From Lachnospira pectinoschiza (lineage in GTDB: Bacteria; Bacillota; Clostridia; Lachnospirales; Lachnospiraceae): a DNA stretch of 64,000 nucleotides. Positions 8,711 through 16,549 of the stretch are shown in pieces (position 1 is the stretch's first letter; each line of letters opens with the position of its first letter). The notes under the pieces were generated by a model, which worked only from the letters and a program-made list of their open reading frames with translations, did no database searches and was not told where the DNA came from. Both the position numbers and the translations under genes were made by a program. The DNA lies in NCBI RefSeq assembly GCF_900103815.1, contig NZ_FNHZ01000001.1, forward strand, positions 558,001-622,000. Direction: 5' to 3'.

Positions 8711-9151
8711 ATGAAAATTGCAGTAAGATATTTTAGCAGAAGTAAGAATGGGAATACCAGAAAGCTTGCGAAGGCAATGTCAGAGGCCCTTGGAGTGGAA
8801 GCCCTTGATATAAGCCATCCGGTGGACAAGGACACAGACATCTTGTTTCTTGGAAACTCGGTTTATTACGAGGATGCAGATCCTAATGTGAAGTCTTTTA
8901 TAGATAATCTTGAATTAGAGAAGGGGACGATTTATAATTTTTCCTCTTCTGCTATAAGAAAGTCCACTCACAGTCAGATAAAAAAATGTATAGAAGAGAG
9001 AAAGAGAAAGGGCGAGACAGGCCTAAAGCTTTCAGATAAAGAGTTCTTTTGCAAGGGTGAATTTGGCCTGATGCATAAGGACAGACCGAATAGTTGTGAC
9101 CTAATGAACATTAAGGATTTTGCTAAAAATGTAGTCGCAGCCTATAATTAA
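8711..9151 (+). CDS. Flavodoxin-like protein
   Basis: A 146-residue protein with the FMN phosphate-binding loop of flavodoxins at the N terminus (FSRSKNGNTRKLAKA, about residues 9-23) and the second flavin-contact region LFLGNSVYYEDADP (about 50-63). It is likely a single-domain electron carrier or quinone/menaquinone-reductase relative in the cytosol. The ATG is preceded by AAGGAG. It is monocistronic with its own promoter and terminator. The electron partner is not evident from the context. Confidence 0.85.
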   Translation: MKIAVRYFSRSKNGNTRKLAKAMSEALGVEALDISHPVDKDTDILFLGNSVYYEDADPNVKSFIDNLELEKGTIYNFSSSAIRKSTHSQIKKCIEERKRKGETGLKLSDKEFFCKGEFGLMHKDRPNSCDLMNIKDFAKNVVAAYN

Positions 9152-9159
9152 GAACATTT

Positions 9160-9191
9160 CCAAGCAGGTAATACTTGCTTGGATTTTTTTT
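9160..9191 (+). terminator. Flavodoxin gene terminator
   Basis: CCAAGCA / TGCTTGG stem followed by an eight-T run, immediately after the stop codon. Confidence 0.88.
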
Positions 9192-9302
9192 ATTTTAAGC
9201 TTTTGTTTAGCTAATGGGAAATTATGATGAATAAAAGAATTTACTCATGAGAATACATTTGTTAAAATAGTTAAAGTCAAAGGAATGGGAAAGGAGAAAA
9301 CT

Positions 9303-11087
9303 ATGGCACTTAAGGAACGTAAGGAAATTAATGATAAATTTAAGTGGGCAGTTAATGACATATATGCTAGTGATGCTGCCTGGAAAGAGGATTTAGGGGA
9401 ACTTGAAAAGTTAGCGGCTATCCCTTGCCAATATAAGGGCGAGATTGCCAAAGGCGTTGAAAATCTATACGCTGCAATTAAGGAATCAGATGAGGTGGAT
9501 TATAAAGTCGAGAGAGTTTATGTCTACGCATTTATGAAATATTACGAGGACACATCAAATGCCCAGTATCAGGAGATGTCAGGAAAAGCCCAGGCTATAG
9601 CTGTAAAGATGGCAGAGAAGTACTCATTTTTAGAGCCTGAAATCTTGGCCATTGATGAAGAAACTCTTCGTGGCTACATAAAGACAGAGCCAATGTGTGA
9701 GTATGCTCATTTAATCGAGGATATGCTTGCCACAAAGGAGCACTCTCTTTCAGATAAAGAGGAGGCGATTCTTGCAAAGGTTGCTAACGTAACTGGCGTC
9801 AGTGGTGACATTTTCTCAAAGTTTAATAACGCAGATGTGAAGTTTAAGAAGGTTACCGATTCAAAGGGCGAGGAGCACGACCTTACAAATGGCCGCTACG
9901 GCGCTTTAATGGAGAGTCAAGACAGAGAGCTTAGAAAGTCAGCTTTTGAGAACCTCTACGCTTCATATAAGGATAACATTAACACCATTGCAGCCATGTT
10001 TTATGGAAATGTAAAGCAGGCCGTATTTTATGCAGATGTAAGAAAATATAACTCAAGCCTAGAAAGATATCTATCCGGTTCTTTCATCCCTACTGATGTT
10101 TACAAAAGTCTCATAAACACAGTAAATGAGAACCTTGACTTGATGCATAGATATGTTTCTCTTCGTAAGAAGGAGCTTAAACTATCAGAGTTACATTTTT
10201 ACGACATCTATGCTCCAATGGTGAAGGACTTTAACTGGGAAGTTTCCTATGAAGAGGCCAAGGAGATGGCTCTAAAGGCTCTTGCACCAATGGGGGAGGA
10301 CTATGTTGAAATCGTTAAGTCTGGCTATGAGAATGGCTGGGTTGATGTTTATGAAAATAAAGGCAAGCGTTCAGGGGCTTTCTCTTGGGGCTGCTATGGA
10401 ACACATCCATATATTTTCTTAAATTACACAGACACTTTAAATGATGTCTTTACTTTAATTCACGAGACAGGTCATGCAATGCACACTTACTACTCAAATA
10501 ACACACAGCCTTATGTTTATGCGGGTTACAGAATCTTCGTAGCTGAGGTTGCATCAACTGTAAATGAGTCACTTCTTATGCAGTATCTTCTAAAGAATTG
10601 TACTGATAAGGAGCAGAAGAAGTATTTGCTAAATCACTATTTTGAGCAGTTTAAGGGTACACTTTATAGACAGACTATGTTTGCTGAGTTTGAAATGAAG
10701 GCTCACGAAATGGTGGAAAATGGCGAGGTTCTCTCAGCTAGCAACCTTTGCGGACTCTACAAGGGCCTTAATGAGAAGTACTTTGGCAAGGACATGATAA
10801 TTGATGATAACATTGCCTATGAGTGGGCGAGAATCCCTCATTTCTACACACCTTTCTATGTTTACCAGTATGCAACAGGCTATTCTGCTGCAATCGCCAT
10901 TTCTTTAAAAATCTTAGAAGGTGACGAGGAAGTCCTAGAGGGCTACAAGAAATTCTTAAAGAGCGGCAGCAGCATGCACCCAATCGAGCTTCTAAAGCTC
11001 GCCAAGGTAGACATGACAAAGCCAGAAGTGGTTAGCGACGCCCTTAAGGTATTCAAAGATTTGTTAGATCAGTGGGAAGAGTTGTAA
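9303..11087 (+). CDS. pepF: Oligoendopeptidase F (M3 zinc metallopeptidase)
   Basis: A cytosolic M3B peptidase of 594 residues that hydrolyses short oligopeptides. The zinc site LIHETGHAMH (HExxH) and the downstream third ligand in AEVASTVNES are present, and the length is typical for PepF. The start is set at ATG 9303 because AAAGGAG lies 8 bases upstream; the earlier in-frame ATG at 9285 has no ribosome-binding site and would include the ribosome-binding site as codons. Codon use is slightly richer in GC than flanking genes. It is followed by a strong terminator with a GAAA tetraloop. Confidence 0.95.
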   Translation: MALKERKEINDKFKWAVNDIYASDAAWKEDLGELEKLAAIPCQYKGEIAKGVENLYAAIKESDEVDYKVERVYVYAFMKYYEDTSNAQYQEMSGKAQAIAVKMAEKYSFLEPEILAIDEETLRGYIKTEPMCEYAHLIEDMLATKEHSLSDKEEAILAKVANVTGVSGDIFSKFNNADVKFKKVTDSKGEEHDLTNGRYGALMESQDRELRKSAFENLYASYKDNINTIAAMFYGNVKQAVFYADVRKYNSSLERYLSGSFIPTDVYKSLINTVNENLDLMHRYVSLRKKELKLSELHFYDIYAPMVKDFNWEVSYEEAKEMALKALAPMGEDYVEIVKSGYENGWVDVYENKGKRSGAFSWGCYGTHPYIFLNYTDTLNDVFTLIHETGHAMHTYYSNNTQPYVYAGYRIFVAEVASTVNESLLMQYLLKNCTDKEQKKYLLNHYFEQFKGTLYRQTMFAEFEMKAHEMVENGEVLSASNLCGLYKGLNEKYFGKDMIIDDNIAYEWARIPHFYTPFYVYQYATGYSAAIAISLKILEGDEEVLEGYKKFLKSGSSMHPIELLKLAKVDMTKPEVVSDALKVFKDLLDQWEEL

Positions 11088-11143
11088 TTAAAGGTTTTAC
11101 AGGCTTTAAGAAACAAAAATAAATAGACTATAGATTAGTGGGA

Positions 11144-11171
11144 AAGCTGGCGCGAAAGCGCCAGCTTTTTT
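11144..11171 (+). terminator. pepF terminator
   Basis: Ten-base-pair perfect stem AAGCTGGCGC / GCGCCAGCTT closed by a GAAA tetraloop and followed by a T run. Confidence 0.93.
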
Positions 11172-11177
11172 GCGGTT

Positions 11178-11262
11178 GGGGATTTGTGCTGTTTAGCCGG
11201 TTTGGTGCGCTGTGAACCCGGGGATTTCTGCTGTTTAGCCGGTTTGGCATGCTGTGAACCCA
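11178..11262. repeat. Two-and-a-bit 42-43 bp tandem mini-repeats
   Basis: Units starting GGGATTT at 11178 and 11221 share TGCTGTTTAGCCGGTTTGG and GCTGTGAACCC; a third unit begins at 11263 (GGGATTGTGCTT) and merges into the large repeat. A degenerate version recurs before the second large copy (about 11738-11786). There is no coding sense. Confidence 0.8.
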
Positions 11263-11728
11263 GGGATTGTGCTTAAAAACCTTGATTTGTCTCCTAAAAG
11301 GCACAGGCCCTTTTCTTGATTTTTGAATAAAAAAGACATGGTGTGCCTGTGATAAGCTTATATCCTCAATAAAAGCACAGGAATTTAAAGCTTTCATTAG
11401 TAAGAAGAGTGATCTTGTGCTTCTTTTTTAATAATAGCGGGAAAAAGTCACAAGAAATTTTTGGGGTTATAAATATAGAAGAAAAATTTGTGCTTGTAGA
11501 GCGAAATAAAAGAAGATATAGGCACAAACAAGCCTTTTAGGGATAGGAAAGCAAGTAGGAATCTCCGTAAAGCAGTGCCTGTAAATAAAGAAATCTCTCA
11601 TAAAAGTCCAAAAAGTGAAATTGAAGAACGGAATTAGTGTGATATACAGAACTTGCTTAATAATTCTCTGAATTGCCGGAACTCGAAAGTGTCCTTGGAA
11701 TGCAGTGCTGGTGGGGCTTTCACAACTT
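11257..11728 (+). repeat. Long non-coding tandem repeat, copy 1
   Basis: The 472-bp unit reappears 523 bases downstream with no net insertion or deletion: offsets at the left end (GGCACAG at 11300 and 11823) and right end (TGCAGTGCTG at 11701 and 12224) are identical. Neither strand has an open frame conserved between the copies. The unit is full of complementary pieces (AGGCACA with TGTGCCT, TTTGTGC with GCACAAA, AGGCAC with GTGCCT) and holds an intrinsic-terminator hairpin on the plus strand. Orientation + is chosen from that terminator. It may be a structured RNA gene or a decayed element; it is not a family I recognise. Confidence 0.85.
11373..11429 (+). terminator. Terminator-like hairpin inside repeat copy 1
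   Basis: AAGCACAGGA pairs with TCTTGTGCTT (one G-U pair), followed by CTTTTTT. It is the same hairpin as in copy 2, with a C-to-T change that keeps pairing in RNA. Confidence 0.7.
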
Positions 11729-11779
11729 GCTTAGAAATGGTGGGGCTTCTGGGCCTCGGAAGCTGTGAGGTAGGCTGCA

Positions 11780-12251
11780 AACCTAGGGATTGTGCTTGGA
11801 AATCTTGTTTTGTCTCCTAAAAGGCACAGACCCTTTTCTTGATTTTTGAATAAAAAAGACATGGTGTGCCTGTAATGAGCTTATATTCACAATAAAAGCA
11901 CAGGAATTTCAAGCTCTCATTAGTAAGAAGAGTTATCCTGTGCTTCTTTTTTAATAGTAGCTGGAAAAAGTCACAAGAAATTTTTGGAGCTATAAATATA
12001 GAAGAAAAATTTGTGCTTGTGGAGCGAAATAAAAGATGATATAGGCACAAACAAGCCTTTTAGGAATAGGAAAGCAAGTAGGAATCCCCGTAAAGCAGTG
12101 CCTGTAAATAAAGAAATCTCTCATAAAAGTCCAAAAAGTGAAATTGAAGAACGGAATTAGTGTGATATACAGGACTTGCTTAATAATTCTCTGAATTGCC
12201 GGAACTCGAATGCACCCCTCGAATGCAGTGCTGGTGGGACTTTCACAACTT
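11780..12251 (+). repeat. Long non-coding tandem repeat, copy 2
   Basis: Second 472-bp copy, highly similar to copy 1 (by eye over 90 %). It begins AACCTAGGGATTGTGCTT and ends GGACTTTCACAACTT, where similarity stops and a GC-rich segment starts. All predicted hairpins of copy 1 are retained. The 51 bases between the copies resemble degraded 42-bp mini-repeats. Confidence 0.85.
11896..11952 (+). terminator. Terminator-like hairpin inside repeat copy 2
   Basis: Perfect 10-bp stem AAGCACAGGA / TCCTGTGCTT with inner CTCT / AGAG pairing, then CTTTTTT. Confidence 0.75.
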
Positions 12252-12265
12252 ATTTCTCATAATTG

Positions 12266-12480
12266 GGGAGGGAAGAGTGCGAGACGTTGCGGGTATATGT
12301 AACAACTGCTTGCAGTTGTTATGTAGCCTGAGCCGAGTTGCGAAGCAACATCTAATGGCGAAGGTTCAACATCATCCAGTGGACACCTCTGCCTGAAAGG
12401 CAGAAGAAACGACCGAGCCGACAGGCGAGAGATCGAAGACGCGACCGGGGTCGCGAGGTTCGTTCCCGCCCCTACGCGAC
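12266..12480 (+). ncRNA. Candidate structured RNA, GC-rich (HEARO/omegaRNA-like?)
   Basis: About 215 bases whose GC content is far above the flanks and that carry a series of tight hairpins: AACAACTGC-TT-GCAGTTGTT (12301-12320), GTTGC-GAA-GCAAC (12337-12349), CTGCCT-GAA-AGGCAG (12389-12403) and CGCGACC-GG-GGTCGCG (12440-12455). They are separated by purine-rich linkers such as GGCGAAGGTTCAAC. It has no coding signal. The hairpin order and linkers remind me of HEARO RNAs, the omegaRNAs that guide IscB nucleases, but no iscB or transposase is in the window and I cannot run a covariance search. Strand is inferred from that resemblance. It may equally be an unrelated RNA. Confidence 0.45.
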
Positions 12481-12511
12481 AAAAAAAGAAGAAGCAAAAT
12501 TGCTTCTTCTT
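12480..12511 (-). terminator. tRNA-Gly terminator
   Basis: On the minus strand AAGAAGAAGCA / TGCTTCTTCTT form an 11-bp stem with loop ATTT and run into seven T residues, 9 bases after the tRNA. Confidence 0.92.
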
Positions 12512-12519
12512 AACTATAG

Positions 12520-12591
<72 letters not shown>

Positions 12592-12627
12592 ATGTCTTAG
12601 ATTGTTGTGCTCTCAAGCACGAGTTAT

Positions 12628-12656
12628 ATATTACACAATATTAGATTTTTTGTCAA
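12628..12656 (-). promoter_or_regulatory. tRNA-Gly promoter
   Basis: On the minus strand TTGACA (12656-12651), 17-base spacer, TAATAT (12633-12628), about 37 bases before the tRNA. The leader contains a small GTGCT...AGCAC hairpin. Confidence 0.8.
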
Positions 12657-12766
12657 CCAATTTTTTCAAAAAAATTCAAAAATACTAATAATATACAAAC
12701 AATATGACGACATATTAGTATAGGGGATTAACTTAGGGGTTATAATAATAGGGCATTCACTCCCAT

Positions 12767-12903
12767 TTTAACTCAGTCGGAGTACAAGCTCCGACTGAGT
12801 TGTACGCTTTGCGAGGATGCGCACGGATTCGGACAGGAATTTGTTTGCTACACCTTTAGCAGACCCGAATCCGGCGCTAGACTTACGAGCGAGTCTTGAC
12901 TTA
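12767..12903 (+). repeat. Three-hairpin dispersed repeat, copy A
   Basis: A roughly 137-bp GC-rich element made of three consecutive stem-loops: AACTCAGTCGGAG / CTCCGACTGAGTT (12770-12801, perfect 13 bp); CGGATTCGG / CCGAATCCG (12824-12832 with 12865-12873) enclosing an inner GTTTGCT / AGCAGAC stem; and AGACT / AGTCT (12879-12896). An inverted copy of the whole element lies at 53361-53493. No coding sense. It sits in the spacer between tRNA-Gly and the potassium-uptake genes. Confidence 0.88.
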
Positions 12904-13005
12904 CAGAAAAATCATAAATAAAACACTTATATAGCAAGTTTCAATACATTAGTATAAATATTATTAACTTGCATGGAAACTGCTCTCAAGTGTGCTAAAA
13001 TTGTC

Positions 13006-13033
13006 TTGACTTTATTATTTTATAATCTACAAT
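13006..13033 (+). promoter_or_regulatory. Probable promoter of the 77-aa gene and trkAH
   Basis: TTGACT (13006-13011), 16-base spacer, TACAAT (13028-13033), 35 bases before the first start codon of the cluster. Confidence 0.55.
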
Positions 13034-13068
13034 CTTATATGTGATTATAATAGAACGGAGTGTAAAAT

Positions 13069-13302
13069 ATGGCTTTTAACCCAATGAATATGTTGAAAAT
13101 CAAGGATGCTTTGTCTAAATTTAGCGGCAACCATCCTAAATTTGTAGCGTTTATGTCAGACACTTTCTCAAGTGGCATTCCTGCTGATTCAATTATTGAA
13201 TTAACAGTAACAAAGCCTGGTCAGAAAGCGGTTACAACTAATATCAGAGTTACTCAATCAGATTTAGAACTCTTAAATGAGCTTAAAGAATTAAGTAGAT
13301 AA
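13069..13302 (+). CDS. Conserved small protein of unknown function
   Basis: A 77-residue soluble protein with no membrane segment. The N-terminal part is helical and basic (NMLKIKDALSKFSGNHPKF), the middle reads like beta-strands (IIELTVTKPGQKAVTTNIRV) and the C terminus ends in a leucine-rich helix (DLELLNELKEL). CGGAG lies before the ATG. It is 25 bases upstream of trkA and probably co-transcribed with it, but no functional link to potassium uptake can be seen in the sequence. I do not recognise a named domain. Confidence 0.75.
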   Translation: MAFNPMNMLKIKDALSKFSGNHPKFVAFMSDTFSSGIPADSIIELTVTKPGQKAVTTNIRVTQSDLELLNELKELSR

Positions 13303-13327
13303 TTAGTTTGAAAAGAGAGGCATTGTC

Positions 13328-14722
13328 ATGAACATATTTAAGAACCACAAAGAAGACCATAAAGGTTTAAATATCATTGTTGTGGGCGCAGGTAAGGTAG
13401 GCTCTACACTAGTGGAGCAGCTTTCAAAAGAAGGACATGATATTACAATTATAGATAAGAACAAGACAAGAGTTGAAGCTTTGTCAGGAATGTATGATGT
13501 TTTAGGAATCATTGGTAATGGTGCAAGCCTTACAGTACAAAAGAGTGCTAATGTTGCCGATGCAGATTTACTAATTGCTGTAACAGGTTCTGATGAGCTT
13601 AATTTGTTATGCTGTACAGTGGCTAAGCATGTTTCAGGTTGCTCAGCTATTGCAAGAGTTAGAACTCCAGATTACAGCGAAGAAACAGAATACTTAAGAA
13701 GTAAGCTAGACCTTGCTATGGTGATTAATCCAGAGCTTGAAGCAGCAAGGGAAATAGCAAGATTGCTCTATTTGCCAACTGCCTTGGAAGTGAATACATT
13801 TGCAAGAGGCAGAGCTGATATGATTAGATTCAAGGTACCTAAGGAAAGTCCAATGGTTAATAACCAGATTGCCAATATTTGCGGCGATTCAAAGACTGTG
13901 GGCTTGATTTGTGGAATTGAGCGAAACGGCGAAGTTATTATTCCATCAGGTGCGGATGTGGTTTTAGCAGGAGACGTAGTTTCCTTTATTAGTTCAAGAG
14001 AAGAGTCTAAGCATTTCCTAAAGAAGTTTGGTTTCGAGACACGATCTGTAAAGAACACAATGATTGTTGGTGGCGGTCGTGCCTCATTTTATCTAACAAA
14101 ACAGCTAATTTCTGCAGGCATTGAGACTAAGATTATCGAGAACAATGTCAATAGAGCCAAGGAACTTACTGACCTTTTACCAGAGGCTACAATCATTAAC
14201 GCCGACGGAACTGATATGGAGGTTTTAAAGGAAGAGGGGCTCGAATATGTAGAATCCTTCGTACCTTTAACTGGTATTGATGAGGAAAATGTTATGCTAA
14301 CCCTTCATGCAAGACAGGTTAGTAACGCCAAAGTTATCACTAAGGTTAACAGAACAGCCTTTAAAAATGTAATCAATAGCCTAGACCTTGGTAGCGTAAT
14401 TTACCCAAGATACATAACTAGTGAGGCTATTATTGCCTATGTTAGAGCCTTAAAGGAATCTATGGGAAGCGAGATTGAAACCCTTTATCACCTCTTTGAT
14501 TCAAGAGCTGAAGGTATTGAATTTTATGTACGTGAGAATTCGAAGCTTACTAACAAGCCTTTAAAGGACATTAAGCTTAAGAAAGGCTTACTTATTGCCT
14601 TGATTAGTCGAAAGGGTAAGATAATTATTCCAACTGGTAATGACGAAATTATGGTGGGAGATTCAGTAGTTATCATTACAACTCATACAGGTTTTGACAG
14701 AATCGAAGACATTTTGGCATAA
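13328..14722 (+). CDS. trkA: Trk system potassium uptake protein TrkA
   Basis: A 464-residue peripheral membrane regulatory subunit with duplicated architecture: TrkA_N/TrkA_C twice. Nucleotide-binding glycine motifs are VVGAGKVGSTLVEQL (about residues 15-29) and the weaker MIVGGGRASFYLTKQL (about 244-259), each followed by an acidic residue that binds NAD(H) ribose. TrkA gates the TrkH channel in response to nucleotides. GAGAGG precedes the ATG. The gene is followed 32 bases later by trkH, so the two subunits are an operon. Confidence 0.95.
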   Translation: MNIFKNHKEDHKGLNIIVVGAGKVGSTLVEQLSKEGHDITIIDKNKTRVEALSGMYDVLGIIGNGASLTVQKSANVADADLLIAVTGSDELNLLCCTVAKHVSGCSAIARVRTPDYSEETEYLRSKLDLAMVINPELEAAREIARLLYLPTALEVNTFARGRADMIRFKVPKESPMVNNQIANICGDSKTVGLICGIERNGEVIIPSGADVVLAGDVVSFISSREESKHFLKKFGFETRSVKNTMIVGGGRASFYLTKQLISAGIETKIIENNVNRAKELTDLLPEATIINADGTDMEVLKEEGLEYVESFVPLTGIDEENVMLTLHARQVSNAKVITKVNRTAFKNVINSLDLGSVIYPRYITSEAIIAYVRALKESMGSEIETLYHLFDSRAEGIEFYVRENSKLTNKPLKDIKLKKGLLIALISRKGKIIIPTGNDEIMVGDSVVIITTHTGFDRIEDILA

Positions 14723-14754
14723 ATTAAGAAAATGAATGAAATCGGAGTTTAATT

Positions 14755-16254
14755 ATGAATAGTTCCATGATACGAATTGTGTTGGGAAATGTATTAAAAA
14801 TCGAGGGAGTTTTAATGCTTATCCCAGTAGTGGTGGCTTTGATTTATGGAGAAAGTACAGTTCCTGCCTTTCTAATATCAGCTGCCCTAGCTATTGTAAT
14901 AGGACAATTAATGGTAATAAAAAAGCCCAAGGATACCGTCTTTTATTTAAAAGAGGGTTGTGTTTCCACTGCTCTTAGCTGGATTTTTATGAGTATTTTT
15001 GGTGCCTTACCCTTTACAATAAGTGGTGAAATTCCTAATTATGTAAATGCGCTTTTTGAGACAGTTTCTGGTTTTACCACAACTGGTGCCTCAATTTTAC
15101 TAGAAGTTGAGAGTCTTTCAAAAAGTATTCTATTTTGGAGAAGTTTCACTCATTGGATTGGCGGAATGGGAGTTTTAGTATTCCTTCTTGCCATTTTACC
15201 TATGACTGGTGGATCTAATATCAATCTTATGAAGGCAGAAAGCCCGGGACCTCAGGTAGGAAAGCTGGTTCCTAGAATTGGAAGAACAGCAAGAATCCTT
15301 TATGGAATCTATATCGGACTTACAGTAATTGAAATTATTATTTTACTTTTTGCAGGTATGAGTTTCTTTGACTCAATCTGTACATCAATGGGTACAGCAG
15401 GTACTGGTGGTTTCGGTATTAAGAATACAAGTATTGGTGGTTACAGCCCGCTTATTCAGTGGATTGTAACAATCTTTATGATTTTATTTGGTGTAAACTT
15501 TAATGCTTATTACTATCTTTTATTTAAGCATTTTAGACAGGCCTTAAACGTAGAAGAAGTTAAGGTTTACATTGGAATTATTGTTGCAAGTACACTTGCT
15601 ATTTGCATAAATATTGCCCATATGTTTTCAAATTTAGAGCAGGCCCTAAGAGCATCAAGCTTTGCGGTTGCCACAGTTATTACAACAACTGGTTATTCAA
15701 CAGTGGATTTTGATACCTGGCCGGCTTTCTCAAAATTTATATTGGTAATACTTATGTTTGTAGGTGCCTGTGCAGGTTCCACAGGTGGTGGTATCAAGGT
15801 TTCAAGATTTATAATTAGCTTTAAGACTATTATTAAGGAATTCCATTCTTATATTCATCCAAAGTCTGTTAAGGCTATTAGAATTGAGGGAAAGACAGTA
15901 GAACATGAGACCCTTAGATCAGTTAATGTTTATTTCATGACTTTTATTTGCGTTTTCACTGTGTCTTGCCTTTTGATTGCCCTAGAGAATCAAGACCTAG
16001 TAACTACCTTCACATCCGTAGCTGCAACAATTAATAATATTGGTCCTGGTCTTGCAAATGTAGGACCAACCTGCAATTTTGCATCCTTTAGCGTACTTAG
16101 TAAATTCGTTTTTATCTTTGATATGTTAGCAGGAAGATTAGAGTTATTCCCAATGTTAATGCTCTTTAATCCAACAATTTGGAAGAGTGCTTTCACATCT
16201 AGGATTAATCCTAGAAGAAGAAATTGGGAAGATTGCGATAAGGTTAGAAAATAA
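14755..16254 (+). CDS. trkH: Potassium uptake protein TrkH
   Basis: A 499-residue integral membrane protein with about ten hydrophobic helices arranged as four M1-P-M2 repeats. Pore-loop signatures are visible: GFTTTGASIL (about residues 107-116), MGTAGTGGFG, TTTGYSTVDF and NNIGPGLANVG. It forms the K+ channel whose activity TrkA controls. The length fits TrkH/KtrB-like subunits. No c-di-AMP riboswitch was recognised upstream of the operon. Confidence 0.95.
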   Translation: MNSSMIRIVLGNVLKIEGVLMLIPVVVALIYGESTVPAFLISAALAIVIGQLMVIKKPKDTVFYLKEGCVSTALSWIFMSIFGALPFTISGEIPNYVNALFETVSGFTTTGASILLEVESLSKSILFWRSFTHWIGGMGVLVFLLAILPMTGGSNINLMKAESPGPQVGKLVPRIGRTARILYGIYIGLTVIEIIILLFAGMSFFDSICTSMGTAGTGGFGIKNTSIGGYSPLIQWIVTIFMILFGVNFNAYYYLLFKHFRQALNVEEVKVYIGIIVASTLAICINIAHMFSNLEQALRASSFAVATVITTTGYSTVDFDTWPAFSKFILVILMFVGACAGSTGGGIKVSRFIISFKTIIKEFHSYIHPKSVKAIRIEGKTVEHETLRSVNVYFMTFICVFTVSCLLIALENQDLVTTFTSVAATINNIGPGLANVGPTCNFASFSVLSKFVFIFDMLAGRLELFPMLMLFNPTIWKSAFTSRINPRRRNWEDCDKVRK

Positions 16255-16346
16255 TTTTACTGTAAAAACTTTTCTCAATATGCTAAAATTAAGTGCGGTA
16301 ATATCTCCTAGGAGAGACTTGAATTTATAGAAATAAGGTGCTTAAT

Positions 16347-16523
16347 ATGGATTTAGTTAATATTTTAGTGGCTGTCGTTTTACTAGTTGTTTTAGTAGGA
16401 ATGTTTTTGGCAGTGTCATATTTTCATAAAAAAGATGGACTTAGAGATGTCTGTAGCGGTAACTGTGCGTCTTGCGCCATGGCCGGACAGCATAATAAGG
16501 AGTGCGACAAAAAAGAAGAATAA
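16347..16523 (+). CDS. Small FeoB-associated-like cysteine-rich membrane protein
   Basis: A 58-residue protein with one N-terminal membrane helix (LVNILVAVVLLVVLVGMFLA) and a short tail bearing CSGNCASCAMAGQHNKEC, a CxxxCxxC cluster. This layout matches the small proteins often annotated as FeoB-associated cysteine-rich membrane proteins, though no feoA or feoB is nearby, so an iron role is only a guess. ATG 16347 has AAGGTG 6-7 bases upstream; the in-frame GTG at 16338 is part of that site. Its end precedes corA by 26 bases. Confidence 0.75.
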   Translation: MDLVNILVAVVLLVVLVGMFLAVSYFHKKDGLRDVCSGNCASCAMAGQHNKECDKKEE

Positions 16524-16549
16524 AATTGGTGCTAGGAGGTAATTCAATC

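Noticed and set aside
9285-9302. Longer N terminus of PepF from the ATG at 9285
   Set aside because: The ribosome-binding site AAAGGAG lies inside it and matches ATG 9303 instead.
11128-11397. 89-codon minus-strand frame in repeat copy 1
   Set aside because: It reads through the pepF terminator and mini-repeats and is not preserved in the matching part of copy 2.
11817-12050. 77-codon minus-strand frame in repeat copy 2
   Set aside because: It has no equivalent open frame in copy 1 and no ribosome-binding site.
12196-12396. 66-codon plus-strand frame
   Set aside because: It spans the end of the repeat and the structured RNA candidate, with no ribosome-binding site or domain.
12923-12998. 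Possible nested inverted repeats (ACACTT...AAGTGT with AGCA/TGCT) before the trk cluster, considered as a c-di-AMP riboswitch
   Set aside because: The pieces are short and A/T-rich and none of the conserved ydaO-type aptamer sequence is present.
16301-16316. TCTCCTAGGAGA palindrome before the cysteine-rich membrane protein
   Set aside because: It is short, unpaired with a second site and may be chance; no regulator can be assigned.
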